Assembly: GCA_017694175.1 (NCBI GenBank)
Contig: JADINE010000004.1
Coordinates: 1 to 34,978 of the forward strand
Length of the DNA: 34,978 nt
Direction of reading: 5' to 3'
From: Candidatus Enterousia excrementavium
Lineage (GTDB): Bacteria > Pseudomonadota > Alphaproteobacteria > Rs-D84
Part shown: positions 24,778 to 31,440 of the stretch, piece after piece
Numbering within the stretch: the stretch's first letter is position 1
Layout of the letters: each line of letters opens with the position of its first letter
Translations under genes and position numbers: made by a program
Notes under the pieces: generated by a model
What the model saw: the letters and a program-made list of their open reading frames with translations, nothing else
The model's database searches: none
What the model was told of the DNA's origin: nothing

Positions 24778-26121
24778 TCAAAACCGCTGTTGCATGGTGA
24801 ATTCAATGGCGGTTTTGTCATATTCACGTTGCCAGATGTTTGATTCGCGCCGCGTATAACTGACCGTCATTGTCGGCACAAATCCCCATATGTCCAGTTT
24901 ATTATTGGACAGTGACAACGCATATCGATGTGTAAAATCATGCTCAGTTATTTCCTGGAACGTGTTATCTTTGACCGTCCAACGTGGGTCGTCATATCGC
25001 GTCCAGTAAACACTGGGTTCTGCGTAAACATGAAATCCCCACGGCAGTTCTGCGCCGATTCCGACACTAATATTCGGTTGCCAGTATGAATACGTATCAT
25101 TGGCGGCGCGTTCACGCGATACGCCGGCGCGTCCCACCAAATAAACACTGGCGTTAAATGAATATATGAAACTCGTGTTCACGCTGTACGTTTGGCCGTC
25201 CAGAAAATCGCCATATTCATCATAGCGATTATTCATAAAACGCAAATACAACCCGCCCGATAATTTACGCGTAAAATCATAGTTTGTATCCAACCGCAAA
25301 CCATACGACCAATTATACGCGTCCCACCCATACCAACGGCGTGCAATCACGGGCGCAAACCACACGTCGCCACGTGTCCAAACGTATCGTGGCCCAGTTG
25401 ATGCCGATAAATACAAATCGTCATAATCATGTTTGTCATAAATATTGCTGTAAATATTCGCATCACTTTTCCATCGCCAATGGTCGGATAATTTAAACTC
25501 GTAATTGCCACCCAGGGTTAAATTTGCGCCAATGGCTTTTTCTGGTTCGGCCAAATTACGGCACATCAGCCCGAACATAGTCATCACGCATTCTTCGCCA
25601 CCAATACTGTTGTTTACATTATTATCAGGCGCGGCGCCAAAGTTAAACCATACGTTCCAATTTTTATTCTGGCGAATAACCCAACGATAATAATTCATCA
25701 GTTGGCGAACATTATCAGGCAAATCTTTGCCCGCCATGGCCAGACGCAAATGATAATCCGCCCGTCGCCATTTGTGTTGGTGCATATAACATACGGCCAA
25801 TTCAAATCGCACACGCGCCAAATCCGGCTGATCATTCAATATTTTGCGGTAAATCTGTATCGCGTTGTCAATATCGCCGGTACGCGATGCAATTTGTGCC
25901 AATAAAAACCATCGTTCGGTTTCCAGTGCCAAATTGCCGGTCTGGGGCACATGGTTCAATATATCCTGGGCCGTTTCAAATTTACCCTGTTCAACAAAAT
26001 TGCCGGCCAGTTGTATTACCTGGACAACATTCAGTTCAATGGTTTTCGTATCATTTGATTCTGCCCAACAAACGTTGGGCAGAATCATGACGAATAAAAT
26101 CAATACTGATTTTTTGAACAC
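24778..26121 (-). CDS. SLAM-type surface lipoprotein translocator (DUF560, type XI secretion)
   Basis: The 447-residue protein fits the Slam family, outer-membrane proteins that move lipoproteins to the cell surface (type XI secretion). A signal peptide (to WAESN) is followed by TPR-like helices, about 30-145 (FVEQGKFETAQDILNHVP, AIQIYRKILNDQPDLARVRFELAVCYMHQHKWRRADYHLRLA), which in the family lie in the periplasm. From NWNVWFNFGAAPDNNVN onward it is a barrel of about 14 strands ending IEFTMQQRF. The start is GTG with no clear ribosome site, 9 bases after the stop of the lipoprotein gene, so it is probably coupled to it. The lipoprotein upstream is the likely cargo, the classic cargo-Slam gene order. 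No terminator is seen downstream. Confidence 0.85.
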   Translation of the reverse strand: MFKKSVLILFVMILPNVCWAESNDTKTIELNVVQVIQLAGNFVEQGKFETAQDILNHVPQTGNLALETERWFLLAQIASRTGDIDNAIQIYRKILNDQPDLARVRFELAVCYMHQHKWRRADYHLRLAMAGKDLPDNVRQLMNYYRWVIRQNKNWNVWFNFGAAPDNNVNNSIGGEECVMTMFGLMCRNLAEPEKAIGANLTLGGNYEFKLSDHWRWKSDANIYSNIYDKHDYDDLYLSASTGPRYVWTRGDVWFAPVIARRWYGWDAYNWSYGLRLDTNYDFTRKLSGGLYLRFMNNRYDEYGDFLDGQTYSVNTSFIYSFNASVYLVGRAGVSRERAANDTYSYWQPNISVGIGAELPWGFHVYAEPSVYWTRYDDPRWTVKDNTFQEITEHDFTHRYALSLSNNKLDIWGFVPTMTVSYTRRESNIWQREYDKTAIEFTMQQRF

Positions 26122-26130
26122 AATATCTGG

Positions 26131-27711
26131 CTATTTTTTTGTTCCGCCAAACCCAATGACGACACCGATATTGCCATCTGGATTAATTCCCCCGTCATTT
26201 GGGCTGTATTGATAGTTTATCAATCCGACGGCCTCGTTTGGTGTGCCATTATCGCCATAATATCCCGTTTTGAACACCATTGTATGGTGTGGGTCATAAT
26301 CAGGATCGTTCATATCATGCGGATTCCAGTCGGCAGCATCCTTGATATTTTCTGCGGGGTTATCCTTGTCCAGGTGGAAACGTTCATCTGTGCCACCATT
26401 GCCACCGATGATATAGAAAGAGTTTTCGTTAGCATCATTCTTGACAACCTGAATCTTGTACCAATCCTGTGAAAAATCCGCGGTCAGGGTTTGATTACCA
26501 TCTGCGTCAAATACCAGGGTGGCGGCATTATCACGCAATCCTTCGGCTTTTAATGGAATATCAATACCGTTGCCATTATATGCATCTTCGTCACGCACCC
26601 TGACATCGGCAACCGCCAAACCGGTAAAGGTTATTTTACCATTTTCTGCCAGTTCGGTCATACGGTCTGCGTCAACCTGTTTGTCGGTATATCCGCCGGC
26701 AAATGGTGAACTTATTACGCCCCAAGCATTTAAAAATTCACGCAATTCTGCCTGGCCTTCGGGTGTCAGGGCTTCGGTATTAAATGTGCTGTTGCGAAAA
26801 TCTGTTTCTAAAACACCAAAATCTGAATACTTTAATCCCAAATCCTTGGCATAACTGATGTATTCGTTTTTGTGTTTCACCTCTAAATCGCCCAGAACAT
26901 TGTCCGGTGAAACAACATTCCCATCAGGATTTTCGTCCGTCATATCTTCTTTCGATAATTTATCTACATTTATAAAATACGCTGTATCGCCATCGCGGAT
27001 CATTGGTCCAACGGCAATATCGCAACCTTCACAGTTTGCTAACAGTTCCTCTGCTTCTGGATATTCAATCGATTCAATGCGACCGTCGGCATCAACATGG
27101 AATTTTAACGTTGTCAGCGTATCTGACCATGGCGTGGTATATAAATCCACACCGTCCAAGGTTAAAATTTCCGATTTTTCTTTTATTTCCTCGGCTGGTT
27201 TTTTAAATGCTTCACGACGTTCCAATATGCGTCGCGCGGTCTCGTCTGCATCGCCACCAACATAGCACCACATATCGTCCAATAATTTCAGCGCAGATTT
27301 AATTTTGTTTTGGTCGTCCTTGGAATTATTGAACATTTCCGTGATGTCATCGGCCGATGTATCATCTTTGGCCAGCCACTGTGCCAATTCCATCAATTCT
27401 TTGGCCCTGTCATAATCCATATCCCCTGTGCCGGCACTGGGGGCAAACGCCGCGCGATTGGTTGCACTGCGCGACACATCGCCCAATCCAACAGATTCCG
27501 CATCGGTGCCCAATTTACCCACAACATATGTGACGACCTGGGTTTGGCTGTTGGAAACCATACCCGTTATTTTTGAATTACTGTCTGCGACTGTATCCAC
27601 CGGGGCAGAAGGCCTTGTAATGTCCCCAGGCACGCCGGCACCCCCACCGCCAGAACCGCCACCACATGCGGCCAATGCCAATAAACTTGTTAAAACTGCG
27701 ATACGTTTCAT
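26131..27711 (-). CDS. Surface lipoprotein, likely SLAM cargo with TbpB-like C-terminal barrel
   Basis: The 526-residue protein has a lipoprotein signal, MKRIAVLTSLLALAAC, with the lipidated Cys16 followed by a flexible Gly/Ser tether (GGGSGGGG) as in TbpB-type surface lipoproteins. The middle is acidic and helical-to-mixed (residues 60-330). The C-terminal 180 residues are strand-rich with repeated Gly/Asp/Asn turns and end INPDGNIGVVIGFGGTKK. That closing strand with FGGxKK resembles the end of the small barrel of transferrin-binding-like proteins, the part recognised by Slam. The Slam-like gene follows 9 bases downstream. AGGGGA precedes the ATG. The ligand is unknown: I see no transferrin or hemophore motif, so iron binding should not be assumed. 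Confidence 0.75.
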   Translation of the reverse strand: MKRIAVLTSLLALAACGGGSGGGGAGVPGDITRPSAPVDTVADSNSKITGMVSNSQTQVVTYVVGKLGTDAESVGLGDVSRSATNRAAFAPSAGTGDMDYDRAKELMELAQWLAKDDTSADDITEMFNNSKDDQNKIKSALKLLDDMWCYVGGDADETARRILERREAFKKPAEEIKEKSEILTLDGVDLYTTPWSDTLTTLKFHVDADGRIESIEYPEAEELLANCEGCDIAVGPMIRDGDTAYFINVDKLSKEDMTDENPDGNVVSPDNVLGDLEVKHKNEYISYAKDLGLKYSDFGVLETDFRNSTFNTEALTPEGQAELREFLNAWGVISSPFAGGYTDKQVDADRMTELAENGKITFTGLAVADVRVRDEDAYNGNGIDIPLKAEGLRDNAATLVFDADGNQTLTADFSQDWYKIQVVKNDANENSFYIIGGNGGTDERFHLDKDNPAENIKDAADWNPHDMNDPDYDPHHTMVFKTGYYGDNGTPNEAVGLINYQYSPNDGGINPDGNIGVVIGFGGTKK

Positions 27712-27975
27712 CTAACGTCCCCTTGGTTATATAAAATCAGACCGCCAAACAGGAATTTGACGGCCAGGGAGTTAGCTAATCACCAAATCGTTGACTCTGT
27801 TGACCTTTCGGCAAAACCGTATTGTATAATCAACAGCCCCCCGACCATTTTCTGGTCAGGGACACAATGGCACAAAATACACTTGCGCCATTACATCAGA
27901 TACAGTGCGACAAAATGTGTCGCCCCGAATAGTTAAGGTTTGCTACAGCCCCGAACCCAATTCCCATTGGATTCA
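27712..27975 (-). other. Long structured 5' leader of the lipoprotein-SLAM operon
   Basis: This gene-free stretch begins at the start expected from the promoter at 27982-28010 and runs to the lipoprotein ATG. On the minus strand it holds a chain of hairpins: GCGACA/TGTCGC (27907-27923), ATGGC/GCCAT near 27868-27892, GACCA/TGGTC (27843-27857), CTGTTGA/TCAACAG (27836-27797) enclosing CGG-ttttg-CCG, and an 8-bp stem at 27741-27765 with one wobble, followed by a weak T-rich tract. I see no protein frame. The plus strand has TTGACC with TATAAT (27825-27830) at 19 bases, which could start an opposing RNA. No known riboswitch signature was recognised. Confidence 0.45.
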
Positions 27976-27981
27976 TCAGGA

Positions 27982-28010
27982 ATTATAAAACACCTTATAA
28001 AAATTTACAA
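27982..28010 (-). promoter_or_regulatory. Strong promoter of the lipoprotein-SLAM operon
   Basis: TTGTAA (28010-28005) and a perfect TATAAT (27987-27982) are 17 bases apart on the minus strand, directly after the tRNA terminator. Confidence 0.65.
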
Positions 28011-28013
28011 ATT

Positions 28014-28037
28014 AAAAAACACCGCCCAAAGGGCGGT
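28014..28037 (-). terminator. Intrinsic terminator after tRNA-Thr
   Basis: On the minus strand ACCGCCC-ttt-GGGCGGT is followed by G and six U, ten bases beyond the tRNA 3' end. Confidence 0.75.
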
Positions 28038-28047
28038 TGTTTAATTC

Positions 28048-28123
28048 TGGTGCCGGATGTCGGACTTGAACCAACGACCTACTGATTACAAATCAGCCGC
28101 TCTACCAACTGAGCTAATCCGGC
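28048..28123 (-). tRNA. tRNA-Thr (anticodon UGU)
   Basis: The minus strand gives a full 76-base cloverleaf: acceptor GCCGGAT pairing with ATCCGGC, discriminator A and an encoded CCA. The D-arm is GCTCAGTTGGTAGAGC. The anticodon stem GCTGA/TCAGT holds the loop TTTGTAA (anticodon TGT), and the T-arm contains GGTTCAAGTCC. It lies 54 bases downstream of the ACP-fusion gene and has its own terminator. Confidence 0.97.
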
Positions 28124-28177
28124 AACGTGCACCACTATACATTGCATCGGCATAAATTTCAAGTTAAAAATTTAATA

Positions 28178-28819
28178 CTAACCAAGTTCCTTTTCGATAT
28201 AGGCAATTGTATCCAGAACAGTTTGCATGTTTTGTAGATCTTCCTCGCGCACTTCGATACCAAATTCCTCTTCTATGGCCATCATAAAATCGACCACGTC
28301 CAAACTGTCGGCGCCGGTGGAAATCCATATATCTTCCCACCTGGTTTCGTACGTGAATTCTACTTCTTGTATATTCGCACCCAACTGTTCGTTCAGGATT
28401 TCCAGTAATTTTTCTTGTATTTCGTGTCTTGACCAAGAAGGCGGATTTGGTGTAGAGGGCTCAGTGTAATAACAATCCTGGGCGAACACGGTGTATTGTC
28501 CTGTGACGTCGGTTATGGTGGCGTCTTTGCTGATATAACAACTTGTAATATCAGTCGTTCCAGGCCCTGATGTAATCCCTTCGATTGATAAATACGATGG
28601 GCATTTACTGCACGCAGAACCTGTGCCGTAATAATTTTGCTGGCATCTGTATCCACAAACTGTTCCATCGAGGCATTTGCCAACCTGGACAGATATGGAA
28701 TAAGTTGACCATGTAACATCGCCAGTGCAAACGCCAGGACCACATATAGCAGCGGCATTGCCAAATGATGCCGCAATAACAACAAAACTTGTGGCAAAAC
28801 CACCGATTATTTTCGGCAT
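28178..28819 (-). CDS. Exported Cys-rich protein fused to an acyl carrier protein domain
   Basis: The 213-residue protein joins two unlike parts. Residues 1-23 look like a signal peptide (GGFATSFVVIAASF, NAAA|ICG). A Cys-rich module follows (about 24-118) with CGYRCQQNYYGTGSACSKCP and a CY...ITDVTGQY...C end, the same module as in the protein at 818-1465. After the Pro-rich linker TEPSTPNPPSWS comes a full acyl carrier protein (131-213): EKLLEILNEQLG, then GADSLDVVDFMMAIEEEFGIEV, with Ser172 in the DSL motif that takes 4'-phosphopantetheine, and a final helix TVLDTIAYIEKELG. WEDIWIST adds a few residues before the motif. ACPs normally work in the cytoplasm, so an exported one is unexpected. 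No ribosome site precedes the ATG, leaving the start less sure. The frame is continuous through both parts. Confidence 0.8.
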   Translation of the reverse strand: MPKIIGGFATSFVVIAASFGNAAAICGPGVCTGDVTWSTYSISVQVGKCLDGTVCGYRCQQNYYGTGSACSKCPSYLSIEGITSGPGTTDITSCYISKDATITDVTGQYTVFAQDCYYTEPSTPNPPSWSRHEIQEKLLEILNEQLGANIQEVEFTYETRWEDIWISTGADSLDVVDFMMAIEEEFGIEVREEDLQNMQTVLDTIAYIEKELG

Positions 28820-28837
28820 TCCAAAGGGAGGAATTTT

Positions 28838-28906
28838 ATGCAGAAAACCGATATTTTTTCAAAAAGAAAGGCCACCAATTTAATCGGTGGTTTTATTTCG
28901 GCATAA
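28838..28906 (+). CDS. Possible 22-codon leader peptide ahead of trhP
   Basis: AAAGGGAGGA (28823-28832) is a near-perfect ribosome site, 6 bases before an ATG that opens 22 codons (MQKTDIFSKRKATNL and so on) ending TAA at 28906. A weak terminator-like hairpin, CCACC (28872-28876) with GGTGG (28886-28890) then TTTTATTT, lies inside its last codons. This arrangement could attenuate the downstream gene. It may also be chance, since the opposite strand holds the start of the ACP-fusion gene. Confidence 0.3.
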   Translation: MQKTDIFSKRKATNLIGGFISA

Positions 28907-28961
28907 CTATCGCTGCATATTATGCCAGTTTTGACCGAGTTTTGCAATAAAAATGCTTGCA

Positions 28962-28989
28962 TTGTGCAAATAACAGTTAAAAATATAAT
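28962..28989 (+). promoter_or_regulatory. Promoter at the trhP start, suggesting a leaderless transcript
   Basis: TTGTGC (28962-28967) and a perfect TATAAT (28984-28989) are 16 bases apart. The start codon ATG lies only 4 bases after the -10, so the RNA would begin at or next to the AUG. Confidence 0.5.
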
Positions 28990-28993
28990 CACT

Positions 28994-30253
28994 ATGATAA
29001 AATTACCTGAATTATTGGCACCGGCGGGCACGCTGGACGCTTTCAAAACAGCCATTTTATACGGCGCAGACGCAATTTATGCGGGGCTGCCTGGTTTTTC
29101 TATGCGGGCGCGTGCAAAAATCACAACCGACGAGGTTCGCACAGGAATCGAGCTGGCACACAGCGCCGGGCGTAAAGTATACCTTGCGTTTAATTTATTT
29201 GCGCACGAACGCGATTTTGAAAACATGTCCCGTGTAAGTGACGTGATTAATTATTTGCGTCCCGACGCATTGATTATATCTGACCCGGGTGTTATGCTGT
29301 GGGTGCGCGAACATCACCCCGATATGCCCATACACGTGTCAACCCAGGCAAACATTTGTTCAGCCGCATCTGTAAAGTTTTGGCAAAATGCCGGGGCGCG
29401 TTTGTGTGTTCTTGCGCGCGAAGTTTCGCATCCTGAATTTAAAATCATTCGTGAAAAATGCCCAGATATGGGGTTGGAAATATTTGTTCATGGCGCCATG
29501 TGCATGAGTTATTCTGGGCGTTGTCTGTTGTCGAATTTTATCACAGGCCGTCCGGCGAACCGCGGGGCATGTGCGCAACTGTGCCGATGGAAATACGATG
29601 TGGTTTTGCGTGAACACGAAACGGGCATTGAAATGCCAATCGAAGAAGATGAACGTGGCGCATACATAATGAACGCGCGTGATTTATGTTTAATGCCGCG
29701 CTTGGGCGAAGTAATTGCATCGCGCCCAGATTCATTAAAAATCGAAGGTCGCAACCGCAGCGAATATTACGTTGGGGCGGTTGTGCACGCGTATCGCGCG
29801 GCATTGGATGCGTATGCGCGCAATCCAGACTCGTTTGACCCTGCGCCATTTATGGCGGAATTAAATCGCTTGGAGGTGCGCGGATATACAACGGCGTTTT
29901 TCGATGGCCCGGCCGGTCCAGATGCTCAAAATTATGAAACTGCGCGTTCAACGTCTGATTATCATGCAGCCGGCGTGATAACCGCCACAGACAACGAAAA
30001 AATCACATTGGAATTACGCAATGAAATACGGTCGGGTGACACGATAAATTTCATTGTTCCGCGCAGTGATGTGAACATTTCTGTAAAATTGGAAAAAATT
30101 ATCAATGCAAAAAATGGCGACGCATTGCCAAAATTGTCCGCTGGTCAGCGTAACAGTTTATTAATACCGCGGGCATGGATATGTGGCACATCTGATGCAT
30201 TGGTTCCATACACATTGGCGTATAAAACAAAAATATCCCAAATGCCGGTCTAA
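28994..30253 (+). CDS. trhP: U32 family protein TrhP (tRNA 5-hydroxyuridine synthesis)
   Basis: TrhP (YegQ) takes part in prephenate-dependent hydroxylation of uridine-34 in tRNAs, despite the old label of U32 peptidase. The 419-residue protein opens KLPELLAPAGTLDAFKTAILYGADAIYAG and carries ALIISDPGVMLWVREHHPDMPIHVSTQAN. The U32 signature EIFVHGAMCMSYSGRCLLS (from about residue 162) follows, with Cys170, Cys177, Cys193 and Cys197 as likely iron-sulfur ligands. IMNARDLCLMPRLGEV and SLKIEGRNRSEYYV match YegQ more than the shorter RlhA group. ATG 28994 is chosen because the family sequence starts there. A longer frame from 28922 has no ribosome site and crosses the promoter. No ribosome site precedes 28994 either, which fits leaderless translation. 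Confidence 0.85.
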   Translation: MIKLPELLAPAGTLDAFKTAILYGADAIYAGLPGFSMRARAKITTDEVRTGIELAHSAGRKVYLAFNLFAHERDFENMSRVSDVINYLRPDALIISDPGVMLWVREHHPDMPIHVSTQANICSAASVKFWQNAGARLCVLAREVSHPEFKIIREKCPDMGLEIFVHGAMCMSYSGRCLLSNFITGRPANRGACAQLCRWKYDVVLREHETGIEMPIEEDERGAYIMNARDLCLMPRLGEVIASRPDSLKIEGRNRSEYYVGAVVHAYRAALDAYARNPDSFDPAPFMAELNRLEVRGYTTAFFDGPAGPDAQNYETARSTSDYHAAGVITATDNEKITLELRNEIRSGDTINFIVPRSDVNISVKLEKIINAKNGDALPKLSAGQRNSLLIPRAWICGTSDALVPYTLAYKTKISQMPV

Positions 30254-30284
30254 CTAAATCCTTTTATCCAGAATATTTTTGTGA

Positions 30285-30290
30285 TATAAT
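30285..30290 (+). promoter_or_regulatory. -10 element of the 30316 barrel gene
   Basis: A perfect TATAAT lies 25 bases before the start codon. The -35 position (TTTTAT, 30262-30267) is weak. Confidence 0.4.
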
Positions 30291-30315
30291 GGTTTAAAAG
30301 GAAAATGGAAAGGCA

Positions 30316-31395
30316 ATGAAAAAAGTCGGCTTTCTTGCGGCGTTGACTGGTATTTTGTTTGGCGTGCACGGCACGGCGGATGCGGCAACTTATCCGGTTT
30401 ATACCGGGTATCAGGGTACAAATGCCGCTGGCCAGGTTGTGTTATTGCCCACAACGGGCGGCACCGTTATGCAGACAAGCAATCCAAATGTTGCAAATCC
30501 AACGCGTGTAACGGGCGCCTTGCCGCGTGTTGGGTCGAATACCACGACGGTTGCGGGTCGCCAATATTATCAACCAACTGATTTTGACAGATTGGCGGAC
30601 AGCGGCCTGTATGTTGGATTGGCGGTTGGATATTCCGCCAGTGTAAGTGGGTCTGTGATTTCAGATTATATGGACGAAGAAGGCGGACAATTTGTCCCCG
30701 GCGCTTTTCAAGAGGCTGATTTTGCCACCGATACAGTAATTCCGTTACAGTTGTCTGTTGGTGCGTCTATTAACAACGATTTACGCATAGATTTTGGTTA
30801 TTTGCGCTATTCTGGGATTGCGTATCCGTCTATGGTAAAGTCTGCGGACGGAATTGGTGGTTATGTTGATGCGACTGTGGATGGTGGTGCCATCACAGCG
30901 AATGCCACAATGTTGAATTTGTATTATAATATTGACTCTTACACAGGCTATCTGGCGGGTGGAATGTTGCGGCCATATATTGGTATTGGCGCGGGTATTT
31001 CACTGAATACGATTGCCGACTATGTTGTGTACGATGATACTTTTTACTCGGAAATGGAACCAAGTGTGGCGGGGCCTGGCGATTTAACCGGGATATCGGA
31101 TGTGTATGCGTACCATAACGGCGGCACTTCTGAACAATTTGCTTTTATGGTCGAAGGTGGTTTAACAACGGAAATGGATGGCGGGATAAAAATCGATTTC
31201 TTTGTGCGGTATACCAACCTGGGCAAAGTGCGCACATCTGGCAGCATTATTGTTTCCCAGACAGAATGGCTGGGTGACGGCGCAGGCAGTGAATATCCGG
31301 CCCCGTATGACAGTGTTTACCATTACACCAATTGGTACGAAGGCGGCCGTTTAAGTATGATTGATTTAGGTCTGCGGTTAAGATTGCAGTTCTGA
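30316..31395 (+). CDS. Outer-membrane beta-barrel protein, opacity-like
   Basis: The 359-residue protein has a signal peptide (1-23, ending ADA|ATY). About 70 residues of flexible Thr/Gly/Val/Asn-rich sequence precede a barrel starting SGLYVGLAVGYSASVSGS. The strands ATMLNLYYNID, LRPYIGIGAGISLN and GIKIDFFVRYTNLGKVRTSG recall eight-stranded OmpA/OmpX/opacity-type barrels, and it ends LGLRLRLQF with the terminal Phe. The long N-terminal spacer is unusual for that group and resembles the one in the 12648 protein. The ribosome site is weak (GGAAAGG). The next gene starts 45 bases after the TGA stop with no terminator between, so both may be co-transcribed. Function unknown. Confidence 0.72.
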   Translation: MKKVGFLAALTGILFGVHGTADAATYPVYTGYQGTNAAGQVVLLPTTGGTVMQTSNPNVANPTRVTGALPRVGSNTTTVAGRQYYQPTDFDRLADSGLYVGLAVGYSASVSGSVISDYMDEEGGQFVPGAFQEADFATDTVIPLQLSVGASINNDLRIDFGYLRYSGIAYPSMVKSADGIGGYVDATVDGGAITANATMLNLYYNIDSYTGYLAGGMLRPYIGIGAGISLNTIADYVVYDDTFYSEMEPSVAGPGDLTGISDVYAYHNGGTSEQFAFMVEGGLTTEMDGGIKIDFFVRYTNLGKVRTSGSIIVSQTEWLGDGAGSEYPAPYDSVYHYTNWYEGGRLSMIDLGLRLRLQF

Positions 31396-31440
31396 TATTC
31401 AAATGGGGCGCGTTGACATATGGCATCGCGGGGAGAGTGC

